From CBFDCQ01 sp965603355 (GTDB lineage: Bacteria; Hydrogenedentota; CAZGCA01; CBFDCQ01): DNA of 64,000 nucleotides. This document shows, one piece after another, positions 35,009-43,457 of this stretch (position 1 is its first letter; each line of letters begins with the position of its first letter). Below the pieces are notes generated by a model. That model worked only from the letters and a program-made list of their open reading frames with translations. It was not told where the DNA came from and searched no databases. Both the position numbers and the translations under genes were made by a program. The stretch spans positions 62,001 through 126,000 of the forward strand of contig CBFDCQ010000001.1 in the NCBI GenBank assembly GCA_965603355.1. The letters are read 5' to 3'.

Positions 35009-35567
35009 CTTCGTCCACCACAACAATCTGAATGCGCACTGCTTTGGGAAAACCCGGTTTCTCTTGCCAACCGGACTCCCAATACAGCCCGTCATAGAAT
35101 TCCAGGTTAAGCTCGGACACTTGCGGGCCGGCGAGCGAGACCGCACCTCCCTCAAGCGGGTCGTCGTCAAGCGAGCCGTCCTCCCGGCGCAGCAACCACT
35201 GTGCGTCGGTTTTGGAATCGTTCTCAACATAATAGCCTATCTCGCAACGGCCGCTCACGCCGGGTTCCCCCTTGGCCAGTCGTACCCGGTCGGCGGCGAC
35301 AAAATCAAGCGTATCGGCGGTCAGGCCTTCGAACTCGGCATCAAGTGAGGTCATTTGAGTATTGCCGTGTTCGACGGCCGCGCGGATGTCGGTAGCCATC
35401 GCCTGGAGCGCCGCCTGTCCGTGGGTTATCATAGCGCCGTAACGCCTGGCTTTCGCCGCCGATCGAGTCCCCGTAGTAAGGGCTGCGAATCCAGCTGCCG
35501 CCAGGAGCGCCAACATGCTCGTAGTGACGAGTAATTCAACAAGTGTAAAGCCGCGTCGAAACCTCAT
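34953..35567 (-). CDS. gspJ: GspJ minor pseudopilin
   Basis: 204 residues from ATG 35567, which overlaps the gspI stop as ATGA. The prepilin leader is only six residues, MRFRRG, followed by FTLVELLVTTSMLALLAAAGFAAL. The C-terminal part has the GspJ-like strand LNLEFYDGLYWESGWQ. It is a minor pseudopilin of the T2SS pilus tip with GspI and GspK. Confidence 0.88.
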   Translation of the reverse strand: MRFRRGFTLVELLVTTSMLALLAAAGFAALTTGTRSAAKARRYGAMITHGQAALQAMATDIRAAVEHGNTQMTSLDAEFEGLTADTLDFVAADRVRLAKGEPGVSGRCEIGYYVENDSKTDAQWLLRREDGSLDDDPLEGGAVSLAGPQVSELNLEFYDGLYWESGWQEKPGFPKAVRIQIVVVDEDEIENPMVFNTTVPIMAQ

Positions 35568-35947
35568 AGTTGAAGCCGCTCCGCGACGAGCGTCGTCAGC
35601 ACGTACTCCTTCTCGCGCCCGCGCTCGTTCCAGGTAACCAGAATACGCAATAACATCAACCCAACCTGATCCGTGTCCTCGATATCGTAGCTCCACGAGT
35701 GACGTGGGTACTCCTGGCCGAAGTCGCCGCTGTCGCTGCTCGCGTAAAGCTCTCCCTCGGCGATCACCTCCTCGACAAGCCCTTGCGCCAGGTAGACGGC
35801 CTGCGTGTGGGCGAGCGATGCCGAGGTGGATTGCAGGCACGTCGTGAACAGCTCCATCGTGCCCAGCACACCGATTCCGAAGATGGTCAGCGCAGCAACC
35901 ATTTCGACCAGTGAATATCCTCCCGACCGGCGCCTGCGCATCATCAT
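35564..35947 (-). CDS. gspI: GspI minor pseudopilin
   Basis: 127 residues. The leader MMMRRRRSGG precedes YSLVEMVAALTIFGIGVLGTMEL, a type IV prepilin N-terminus with Tyr rather than Phe at +1 and the conserved Glu at +5. The middle AQGLVEEVIAEGE is typical of GspI. Start and stop overlap the flanking genes by ATGA. Confidence 0.85.
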   Translation of the reverse strand: MMMRRRRSGGYSLVEMVAALTIFGIGVLGTMELFTTCLQSTSASLAHTQAVYLAQGLVEEVIAEGELYASSDSGDFGQEYPRHSWSYDIEDTDQVGLMLLRILVTWNERGREKEYVLTTLVAERLQL

Positions 35948-36510
35948 AAGAGCACCTCTCTGCCGCGTACCTCGCCGGTGGCACCGAGAATATTGATCTC
36001 AAAACGCTCGCCACGCATACTCGTCAGCTCAATCAGTGCATCTTCCGTTCCACCGTCGCTCCGGAACGTTATTACCTCCCAGGGTTGGGACTCAGCGGTA
36101 CTGAAGGGAGATGCCTCTCCGCGGGTGACGATCAGTTGGGTTCCCTCCGGCAGTTCCATAGTCGCCAGGGTTTGCGTCTCCGACTCATTTGGCTCAGCCA
36201 ACCACGGCAACGAGCTCCTGTACGCCGAAACCCAACACAATCTCCGGCCGGCATCGAGATTAACAACCACAGGTCGGTGCCGTGTCACGGCGGACATGTA
36301 CGCGAAGTTCAGAACCTCACAAACCTGATTGCCCGTTCTCCTGAATCCGGTCCCTCGCAAAGCGGCAGCAATCGAAGGCACGATCATGGCGGAAAACATC
36401 GATATGATGACCAGCACCACCATCAACTCGATGAGCGTGAAACCGCGCACCGGTCTTGCTCCATTTCCGCAGCCGTCGGTCCGGATTTCGAAACGACTAA
36501 TACTCTTCAC
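35944..36510 (-). CDS. gspH: GspH-type minor pseudopilin
   Basis: 188 residues if initiated at GTG 36510, with GGTGGAG seven bases upstream. TTG 36516 is an alternative. The leader ends ARPVRG, followed by FTLIELMVVLVIISMFSAMIVPSI. Its globular domain is of the GspH/FimT type. It overlaps the end of gspG by 14 bases. Confidence 0.85.
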   Translation of the reverse strand: MKSISRFEIRTDGCGNGARPVRGFTLIELMVVLVIISMFSAMIVPSIAAALRGTGFRRTGNQVCEVLNFAYMSAVTRHRPVVVNLDAGRRLCWVSAYRSSLPWLAEPNESETQTLATMELPEGTQLIVTRGEASPFSTAESQPWEVITFRSDGGTEDALIELTSMRGERFEINILGATGEVRGREVLL

Positions 36511-36952
36511 CTTCAATCTCCACCCAGCTGACTACATCGGCGTTCTCGCCCTCTCCGCCTTCTTCGCCGTCCCTGCCACACGACATGACCTCGTACGGCA
36601 GCGCCGAATGCGTGCCGGGACTATCGTAGATGTAAGGATTGCCCCATGGATCGTTCGGTATCGGTTTCTTCGAATACGGTCCCTTCCACTTCTCCGTTTC
36701 TTCATCGGGCCTAAAATAGAGGACTCGCAAGCCCTCCTCCGGGCTCGGGTATCGGTCCATATCAAGATAGTACTGATCGAGTAGGCTCTCGATCATAGCT
36801 ATGTCGGTTTGCGCCTTGGTCCGCATGGCACCTTCCTTCTTCCCGACAACGTTGGGGAGAATTGTCACCGCAAGTATGGCGAGTATTGCCAGAACGACCA
36901 AGAGCTCGATCAACGTAAACGCGCTTTCTGCCCGACGTCTTTCTCTTCTCAT
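36497..36952 (-). CDS. gspG: GspG major pseudopilin
   Basis: 151 residues from ATG 36952, with AGGAG eight bases upstream. The mature sequence begins FTLIELLVVLAILAILAVTILPNV. The calcium-loop region DPWGNPYIYDSPGTHSALPYEVMSCGRDGEEGGEGENADV is characteristic of GspG. The residue before the predicted cleavage site is Ala (AESA|FTLIE) instead of the usual Gly, unlike the minor pseudopilins in the same operon. Confidence 0.92.
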   Translation of the reverse strand: MRRERRRAESAFTLIELLVVLAILAILAVTILPNVVGKKEGAMRTKAQTDIAMIESLLDQYYLDMDRYPSPEEGLRVLYFRPDEETEKWKGPYSKKPIPNDPWGNPYIYDSPGTHSALPYEVMSCGRDGEEGGEGENADVVSWVEIEGEEY

Positions 36953-36963
36953 AGTTTTCACTC

Positions 36964-38178
36964 CTATCTAATCACCGTGCTCAACTGGAATATCGGAAGC
37001 AGCATCGAGATAACGATAAAGCCCACAATGCCCGCCACGAACAGGATCATGGCAGGAGCGAGCAGCGAAGTCATCACCTTGGTTGAAGCCGTTGTTTCCC
37101 GATCATAAGCGTCCGCCACGCGCAGCAGCATCTGGTCCAGGTGCCCCGTCTCCTCACCGACTGCAACCATCTGCACCGGCAGCGGTGGGAAAATCTGCGT
37201 CTCCTTCATGAGAGCCGCAAGCGACTCGCCTGTGCGGATGCGCTTGGTCATGTTCCTGACACTCTCCGCAATCGCCTCATTAGCCACCGCGGGCCCCACG
37301 ATGTCGAGCGCTTCGACAATAGTTATGCCTCCGTGCGTTAGCGTGCCGAGCAAACGCGTGAAACGCGCGATCTCCAGATTGCGGACTAATGTGCCTAACC
37401 ACGGGATGCGCAGTTTGTACTGATCGATAAAAAGGCGTACCTCTTTGTTTCGCGCAGCAAACTTCACCGCCGCGACTGCCACCAGGACGCCCACCATGAG
37501 ACCCCAGCCATGTCCCGTTAAGAAATGGGAAATCCCCAACAGTATCCGCGTCGGTGCCGGCAGATCTTGTCCCACGTCCGCGAAAAGACTCTCGAGCCTC
37601 GGTATCAGAAACGCAACGAGTACGACGGCAGACGCCACCCCCAACAAAAGGACCAGCATCGGGTAGGCGAGTGCGGCACGTATTTCTCCCTTGCGGGATT
37701 CCTCTTTCTCGTAGAGATCCGAGAGCTCCAGCAACTCCTCGTCGAGCGTGCCGCCCATCTCTCCGACGCGCACCATGCTGGTCATGAGCTTTGGGAACAC
37801 CCGAGGATGTTTGCCAAGCGCGTCCGCGAACGTACTGCCGCCCTGGACGGACCCCCGAATATCAGTGAGTATTTGCCGGGCTCGCGGATCCTGCAACTGT
37901 TCTATGAGGACGTTGAGGCTTCTAACGATCGGTACGCCGGACGCCGAGAGCGTGGCAAGTTGGCGCGTGAAAGTGGCAAGTCGGATAGACTGTCTCTGGA
38001 ACTGGAACCGGAACCCGGTAGCACCCGCGCCATCCTCCGCCCCGCGCTGGCTCAGATCCAGCGGATGCTGTCCGCCGTCTATGAGCCGCTGAAGGGCCTC
38101 ACGGCGGCTCGCAGCGACAATCGTCCCTTCCGTAGGCCGGTTTTCCACGCCGAGCGCTCTATACCAGTAAGTCGGCAC
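36964..38178 (-). CDS. gspF: GspF inner-membrane platform protein
   Basis: 404 residues from a GTG start with GTGGAGA upstream. Two T2SSF domains of about 120 residues each are present (FTRQLATLSASGVPIVRSLNVL and FTRLLGTLTHGGITIVEALDIV), with three membrane helices. The C-terminus LLAPAMILFVAGIVGFIVISMLLPIFQLSTVI is characteristic. It couples the GspE ATPase to pseudopilus assembly. Confidence 0.93.
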   Translation of the reverse strand: MPTYWYRALGVENRPTEGTIVAASRREALQRLIDGGQHPLDLSQRGAEDGAGATGFRFQFQRQSIRLATFTRQLATLSASGVPIVRSLNVLIEQLQDPRARQILTDIRGSVQGGSTFADALGKHPRVFPKLMTSMVRVGEMGGTLDEELLELSDLYEKEESRKGEIRAALAYPMLVLLLGVASAVVLVAFLIPRLESLFADVGQDLPAPTRILLGISHFLTGHGWGLMVGVLVAVAAVKFAARNKEVRLFIDQYKLRIPWLGTLVRNLEIARFTRLLGTLTHGGITIVEALDIVGPAVANEAIAESVRNMTKRIRTGESLAALMKETQIFPPLPVQMVAVGEETGHLDQMLLRVADAYDRETTASTKVMTSLLAPAMILFVAGIVGFIVISMLLPIFQLSTVIR

Positions 38179-38296
38179 TTGCTGTCTCCACTAGTAGGCC
38201 TTGTAGATATGAATCAGACCGTCCCCCATACAGTTGCGCGCGTCACACGCCAGGCGGTTCACGGCGAAGTTCTGCACGCTGCTCCGCCGCACATGC

Positions 38297-39967
38297 CTAC
38301 CGTCCGTCGTCAAAATCGTCGAACTGCTCCTCCATTTGAGTAGCCCGTATTACCTCCTCCGGGGTTGTGATGCCCCGAACGACCTTCAGCCAGCCAGCCT
38401 CACGCATGCTCTGCATTTTGCCGGCCACCTGCTGGCGAATAGCCGACGCCGACGCCCGTTGCAGGACAAGGTCCCGAAGGTTATCATCAACGAGCAGTAA
38501 CTCCAGGATAGCCGTTCGGCCGCGATAGCCTGTACCGTTGCAGTCAGAGCAGCCCTCGCCGCGATACAGGATCACCTCCTCCTCTGCATTCAGTTCGCGC
38601 CTGATCTGCGCGAGTTGTGCTTCGCTTGGCTCGACTCTCTCACCGCAGGCAGAGCACACTTTGCGCACGAGCCGCTGCCCCAGGATGCCGCGCACCGCCG
38701 AGGCGATTAGATACGGCTGCACGCCCATATCCAGAAGTCGCGCGATCGACTCGGGGGCGTCATTGGTGTGCAGAGAGCTGAGTACAAGGTGGCCGGTCAG
38801 CGCGGAGCGAATGGCGATCTCCGCCGTCTCGCTGTCGCGTATCTCCCCGACCATGATGACATCGGGGTCCTGCCGGACGATCGAGCGTATCCCGGTCGCA
38901 AAGGTTAAACCTCTCTTGGGCCTCACCGGAATCTGGTTGACACCCACCAGCTCGTACTCAACCGGATCCTCGATGGTGATGAACTTGCGCTCAGTCGTGA
39001 AGATCGCGGTTAGCGACGCGTAGAGAGTTGTGGTCTTGCCGCAGCCGGTCGGTCCGCACACAAGCACTATACCGTGCGGGTTTCGCAGGAGACGACTGAA
39101 CCGCGCGAGCGTCCCTTCCTCGAATCCCAACCCCTCCAACCCGAAAAGGAACGATGTCTTATCCAAGAGGCGGAGCACGATACACTCGCCGTATATTGTC
39201 GGGATCGTGGCGACACGCACATCTACCTCGCGTCCCTCGAAGTTGAGCTCAATGTGCCCGTCCTGAGGAATATAACGTTCCGCGATGTTCATGTCGGCCA
39301 TGATCTTGACGCGTGAGATAATAGCGTCCTGCAAGTGTTTCGGCGGAGCGGGCATCTCGTGCAGCACACCGTCGATGCGGTACTTGACTTTCAGCATGTT
39401 TTCGAACGGTTCGAGGTGAATGTCGCTCGCCCGGTCGCGGATGGCCCTCACGACAATGAGGTTGACCAGGTTGACGACCGTGGGCTCGCTCGCGATCTCC
39501 CGGAGGTGACCGACCTGCGCATTGTCCGCGGCGTCCTCCTCGGGTACCTCGAGGTGCTTTATCATCCTCTCCACCGAGAAACCGTAGAAGGTCTGCATCG
39601 CGGCCTCCATATCGCTCTCGGTACAGATGGCACGGTCGATATCCTTGCCGGTGAGTATATGAATGTGGTCCACGGTTTGGAAGTCGAACGGGTTCTCCAT
39701 AGCCAGAAGAAGATTGCCGTCAATCTGAGCGACAGGTATGACGCGCGCTTTGTGGATGAGTTCGGAAGGTATGTCGGTCGCGGCCGTCCGGTCAATCTCC
39801 GTCTCGGACAGCTCCAGGAAACGGATCTGCAGGGTCTCCGCGAGCGCCTCCAGGGCGCTCTTCTCGTCCGGCCAGCCCAGCGCCGTCAGACACCGCCCGA
39901 GACTCTCACCGGTGCGGCGAAAACGATCCAGCGCCTTATGAAGCACCTCCTCGGAAAGCTTGCTCAA
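38297..39967 (-). CDS. gspE: GspE secretion ATPase
   Basis: 556 residues. An N-terminal N1E-like domain precedes the ATPase. Walker A is GPTGCGKTTTLYASL, the Asp box is FITIEDPVEYELVGVNQI, Walker B is DPDVIMVGEIRDSETAEIAIRSALTGHLVLSSLHTND, and the zinc-binding CSACGER...CSDCNGTGYRGR is intact. It powers pseudopilus extension in the cytoplasm. The apparent start is TTG 39967, with GGGAGAA six bases upstream. It is the first gene of the T2SS operon. A 118-base gap to gspF is the only sizeable gap before gspD. Confidence 0.93.
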   Translation of the reverse strand: MSKLSEEVLHKALDRFRRTGESLGRCLTALGWPDEKSALEALAETLQIRFLELSETEIDRTAATDIPSELIHKARVIPVAQIDGNLLLAMENPFDFQTVDHIHILTGKDIDRAICTESDMEAAMQTFYGFSVERMIKHLEVPEEDAADNAQVGHLREIASEPTVVNLVNLIVVRAIRDRASDIHLEPFENMLKVKYRIDGVLHEMPAPPKHLQDAIISRVKIMADMNIAERYIPQDGHIELNFEGREVDVRVATIPTIYGECIVLRLLDKTSFLFGLEGLGFEEGTLARFSRLLRNPHGIVLVCGPTGCGKTTTLYASLTAIFTTERKFITIEDPVEYELVGVNQIPVRPKRGLTFATGIRSIVRQDPDVIMVGEIRDSETAEIAIRSALTGHLVLSSLHTNDAPESIARLLDMGVQPYLIASAVRGILGQRLVRKVCSACGERVEPSEAQLAQIRRELNAEEEVILYRGEGCSDCNGTGYRGRTAILELLLVDDNLRDLVLQRASASAIRQQVAGKMQSMREAGWLKVVRGITTPEEVIRATQMEEQFDDFDDGR

Positions 39968-40517
39968 GACACGTTCTCCCGGCCCTCCCCCGTGTTGCGG
40001 CTAAGTCCCTTGGCGCGTCTTAAGGCGACGTTTGCAGCGCGGAACGCGGAAGACCACTCGCGAGCCGCCCTGACAACATCCCCCCATTATATGTATAACG
40101 TCCGAGCCGGCGATTTCTTGGCACTAATGTACTATTCCGTCGGTTATGGCAGTACCGACGGCGAAACTGCCAAATCCAGCAGGTCGCACATATCCCGGAA
40201 CTGTACTATAGCACCAGCACAGCGCCCTGTCAACAGTAAAAGGAGCACTGCTCTGTCAAAAAAAACCCTCGGTATAGGGTATCTGTATATAGTAACGCCA
40301 GTAAGTGCCCTTATGTTTACACGTTAGAGCTTTCTTTGCCATCGTACCTCAGCAATATCTTCTGCGCCGCTGCGCTCCGTCGACGCTTGAAGGTCTACAC
40401 CACTCTATACTACGCACACCTTCTCCATAAGTTCATATGACATATATGGGATCGAACGATCAAAAGAAAAGTTCCGCGTCGCGGGTCACGGGCAGTATCC
40501 TGTGCCACATCCGGGAG
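39968..40517. other. Leader and intergenic region upstream of gspE
   Basis: About 550 bases with no credible gene. It holds a minus-strand promoter at 40205-40233 and a long AT-richer tract at 40090-40440 that stands out from the GC-rich surroundings. A short plus-strand frame runs through part of it but has no ribosome-binding site or family-like sequence. Confidence 0.5.
40205..40233 (-). promoter_or_regulatory. gspE: Sigma70-type promoter for the T2SS operon
   Basis: Read on the minus strand: TTGACA (40233-40228), a 17-base spacer and TATAGT (40210-40205). This is near-consensus in sequence and spacing. It predicts a 5' leader of about 230 bases before gspE. A second TTGACA lies at 40259-40254 without a matching -10. 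Confidence 0.55.
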
Positions 40518-41936
40518 TCAGCGGCTGGAACGCCAGACGATATCTCCCTCGCGCGCATCCGGTTTGCCACCGTCGTCAACCAGGTTGACGGACACACTGT
40601 ACAAGACGAAGCCCTCGCTCTCCTTGCGGTAAAGATAGGGTGCGCCGGTGAAAGGGTCGACAGGCAATTCTTGAATGTACTCGGGCACGATCGCGTCGAG
40701 CTTTTCCGGGTATGAGCCGGTCTTCTTCTTTAACTGCTTCAAGTATATCGCCATTTCAGCAAGGTCGCACTGAACTACGATCCTATCCTGTGCAGGCAGC
40801 GCCCGCGAGAAAGCCGGTACGGTTGTGCGGGTAGCTACCTTGAGTTTTGAGATTGTGCTGACCTCATCCCCCAGCTCTTTGAGGGCAAGTCGCGATTCAT
40901 ACGATGGTACAGCCGCAAACTCTATTACTCTCGGCATGTACTTCAAATATGCCTCCTCGTCCACAAGACGAAACGGCCGCCCTACATAGCTTGCGCCCAT
41001 GAGCTGGCGGTCGCGCGCCAGGAAAAAGCACAATTCGCCTTGCAGACCCCCTGCAAAGGGCCTTCTGTCGCGCAGTTCATCGAGCTCCGCGATAATCTCG
41101 CGCAAACGTTCGTCGGGTAGATAACCTTCCTCCAGCGTCTCGTACATGGCGCCGATAGCAATTCCCCCTATCGCCATCCGGACTAACTGGGTAATGAGCA
41201 GCGGTTCCCTCTTGAGAGCGTTTGCTATATGGAGTCCCGCAGAAATCAGCTCGGAAGCTTCTTTCATATTGCCCTCGCGCGCTTCAAGAATCGCCGCGTC
41301 TCCCACGTACCGCGCAAGGGCACGCATTCTCGCCAGATGGGGCAGAATTGACCGCGAGGCTGCGTCCACTCCGATGTCATAGTCCACGAGCATCTGTGCC
41401 TGGTCCAACGCACGAGCATCCTTAACCACCTGGAGGCCAGGTTCCATCTTCGTGAATATGTGCCGGGCGGCAATCTCGATTTCTCTGCCGTCCACCTCGA
41501 CACCCGACTGGACCTTCTCGAGATACTTTGTCGCTGCCTCAACTCCACGCTCGTACTCATGTCCTACAGCCCGTGACCGCTCCCTCTCCGACATCATGGA
41601 ACTCCTCGGCAAGGTGTGAAACGCGGTGTAGACATCGTACCCCAGACCGTCGTATTCTGCCAGAACGGGCCCCATGATTGACAGAGCGTACGAGTAATGT
41701 ATCATGGCATTCTTCTGGTCGGACAAGAGTTCACCAACCAGCTCGGAAAACGTCATGGCACCGCCCGCTTCCCTGATCTCGGCGATCTTGCTCTCGACAC
41801 GTCTCTGCAGCACTAAGGTAAGTGCCGTATCTAAGATCAGAAGGACTATCAGGACGACGACTACGATGAGGGCGCCTCGTTTCGCCCACCGCAGGAATGT
41901 CGGGAACGACCTCTTCACCCAGTTTCGTTGTTCCAT
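40518..41936 (-). CDS. Membrane-anchored protein of unknown function in ECF sigma operon 1
   Basis: 472 residues, not assigned to a named family. An N-terminal basic segment and one strong helix (ALIVVVVLIVLLILDTALTLVL) are followed by a long, mostly helical extracytoplasmic domain. The C-terminus (KTGSYPEKLDAIVPEYIQELPVDPFTGAPYLYR, then GFVLYSVSVNLVDDGGKPD) resembles a module common in Planctomycetes-like genomes that recalls the globular end of pseudopilins. It follows the sigma and anti-sigma genes with overlaps, so it is probably a target or effector of that regulatory unit. Confidence 0.6.
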   Translation of the reverse strand: MEQRNWVKRSFPTFLRWAKRGALIVVVVLIVLLILDTALTLVLQRRVESKIAEIREAGGAMTFSELVGELLSDQKNAMIHYSYALSIMGPVLAEYDGLGYDVYTAFHTLPRSSMMSERERSRAVGHEYERGVEAATKYLEKVQSGVEVDGREIEIAARHIFTKMEPGLQVVKDARALDQAQMLVDYDIGVDAASRSILPHLARMRALARYVGDAAILEAREGNMKEASELISAGLHIANALKREPLLITQLVRMAIGGIAIGAMYETLEEGYLPDERLREIIAELDELRDRRPFAGGLQGELCFFLARDRQLMGASYVGRPFRLVDEEAYLKYMPRVIEFAAVPSYESRLALKELGDEVSTISKLKVATRTTVPAFSRALPAQDRIVVQCDLAEMAIYLKQLKKKTGSYPEKLDAIVPEYIQELPVDPFTGAPYLYRKESEGFVLYSVSVNLVDDGGKPDAREGDIVWRSSR

Positions 41937-42376
41937 GGGTTCTTATTCTCCATAAGGCCCTCGATCCACACGTCTCGGTTCTGTCGGGCTGTGCTCGTGG
42001 CCCTGAACGACGACCCGGCACCCGACCGGCTCAGCGACCGGGCGAAGTACTCTTCAATTTCTACTGTATAATCACCGTCCAGCGTCTCGGCAAGTTCTCG
42101 CGCCAGTTCCCTCGCCGTGGCATCGACCTCGCGAGCCGCTGCGGGTGAGTGAATCATCCGCTGGAGCCGTTTGGACGAGGCTCGGTCCGCCCCGAACGCG
42201 ATAATGACGACAACCCCCAGAGCTGCAAAGGCGACCTTCAGTGCAGGATTGTACCTCTGGTGTGCCCAACGCTCCGCTCTCTCCGGTGCGGCGGCCAGCA
42301 AACGCTCACGAACCGCATGAGCCGGTTTTGGCAGCGCGAACCTTTTGAGCAGTTCCTCCATCCGTTCGTTCTTCAC
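41915..42376 (-). CDS. Putative anti-sigma factor, membrane protein
   Basis: 153 residues starting at GTG 42376, overlapping the sigma factor stop. A cytoplasmic N-terminus of about 45 residues (MEELLKRFALPKPAHAVRERLLAAAPERAERW) precedes one helix (VAFAALGVVVIIAFGA) and a polar periplasmic part. No zinc-finger HxxxCxxC motif is present, so the assignment as anti-sigma factor rests on position and topology. Confidence 0.6.
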   Translation of the reverse strand: MKNERMEELLKRFALPKPAHAVRERLLAAAPERAERWAHQRYNPALKVAFAALGVVVIIAFGADRASSKRLQRMIHSPAAAREVDATARELARELAETLDGDYTVEIEEYFARSLSRSGAGSSFRATSTARQNRDVWIEGLMENKNPWNNETG

Positions 42377-42918
42377 CTTTCGTCACCTAATAGCAGCTTA
42401 AGTTTATCCAGCGCGTACCTGTACCGGCTGGCGGCGGTATTCGGAGACGCACGGACCACCGTTCCAATCTCCCTGAACGTCATTCCATGGAAGATCTTCA
42501 GTACTACAACCTCCCTCTGCTTCGTAGGCAGTTCTTGCAGCGCTGCATTCACCCGGTCAACATCCTCTCTCTCGATCTCCTCTCCCGATGCCGGGTTCAG
42601 CAGACTTGCCTGTTGGCTCAGTACCTCCCCAGCACGCTCCCGAACGTTTCGGCGACGCAGTCGGCTGAACGCCTCGTTGCGCGCCGCGCGGAACAGGTAC
42701 GCCTCCGCGTTTCTCAATTGCGAGTACTTCCTCCGCTTCGACAGGAGCCTCGCAAACAGTTCTTGCAGCGCGTCTTCAGCCTCTTCGGGCGAGCAAAGCA
42801 GTGCGAACAGGTAGCCGTAAAGCGCACTCCCGTACGCATCGTAAAACGTTCTCAGCTCTTCCATCCACTTATCGTCGACTAACCGACGCTGCGGAGGTCC
42901 CGCCCGTCCACTGCTCAA
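42373..42918 (-). CDS. ECF RNA polymerase sigma factor (operon 1)
   Basis: 181 residues. Region 2 is seen in DAYGSALYGYLFALLCSPEEAEDALQELFARLL, with NAEAYLFRAARNEAFSRLRRR. Region 4 is in LPTKQREVVVLKIFHGMTFREIGTVVRASPNTAASRYRYALDKLK. The frame starts at TTG 42918, ten bases after GGAGG; ATG 42864 is an alternative that leaves region 2 intact. It is the first gene of a three-gene operon with a putative membrane anti-sigma factor. Confidence 0.88.
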   Translation of the reverse strand: MSSGRAGPPQRRLVDDKWMEELRTFYDAYGSALYGYLFALLCSPEEAEDALQELFARLLSKRRKYSQLRNAEAYLFRAARNEAFSRLRRRNVRERAGEVLSQQASLLNPASGEEIEREDVDRVNAALQELPTKQREVVVLKIFHGMTFREIGTVVRASPNTAASRYRYALDKLKLLLGDER

Positions 42919-43040
42919 ATTTCCCCTGCCTCCATAGGAAAAGACGCATCTGGTCGCGGAATTTGTCTGAAAAAGTGTTCGATCCCCCTAGATCACGTGA
43001 AAAAAGCGCTGAGAACAAGAGTGCTGAGGCCCCCCAGTCA

Positions 43041-43068
43041 CGTCATTCTGAGCGCAGCGAAGAATCTC
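43041..43068 (+). repeat. Dispersed repeat-like sequence (ATTCT...AGAAT type)
   Basis: CGTCATTCTGAGCG followed by CAGCGAAGAATCTC, an imperfect palindrome with ATTCT/AGAAT ends. I recall closely similar sequences as interspersed repeats in many uncultivated bacterial genomes. Only one copy is in this window, so its repeat nature rests on recollection. Confidence 0.4.
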
Positions 43069-43264
43069 ACTCTTCCCATGACATAACTGATGGTAGTGTG
43101 GATTGACCGGCAGTGTCAAGGAACCGCGCTCTCCGCATCGGGTGTCCCAAGAGGTCATGCCTCGACCACGGAAGCGGCCGCCGGAACGTTAGCCCCCTGA
43201 GAACGCCGGGAACCGCGCTCTGGAGTAAACACATTGCTATTGATGAAAAAGTGCGAATATTCCC

Positions 43265-43293
43265 TTGACAAATGTCTGCGAACAGGTTAGAAT
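43265..43293 (+). promoter_or_regulatory. Sigma70-type promoter upstream of the recombinase-domain gene
   Basis: TTGACA (43265-43270), a 17-base spacer and TAGAAT (43288-43293). The transcript would have a leader of about 158 bases before ATG 43458. Confidence 0.5.
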
Positions 43294-43457
43294 ATTAGGG
43301 TTGCACCACGGAGGGCTTTCTCGTACGTCTCTCGGTGCGCATATCAAGGGGGGGAATTCGAGTTCGATAGATGGACCGCCGGGACAGTGCAGTTGGCTAC
43401 TGCGAGTGGGATAAGTTAGCTGAGGCTTGATCGGGTTCGAGCGTAGGGGTGGAAACC

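Larger units (their letters stand above)
42919..43457. other. Intergenic region between divergent sigma factor and recombinase-domain genes
   Basis: About 540 bases with no gene seen. It contains a dispersed-repeat-like sequence at 43041-43068, a strong plus-strand promoter at 43265-43293 and a leader of about 158 bases with small inverted repeats (for example GCAGT/ACTGC near 43389-43403). Confidence 0.5.

Noticed and set aside
39335..40327. Plus-strand frame of 330 codons overlapping gspE and its promoter
   Set aside because: Most of it is antisense to the GspE ATPase motifs, and the rest crosses the AT-rich leader without family-like sequence.
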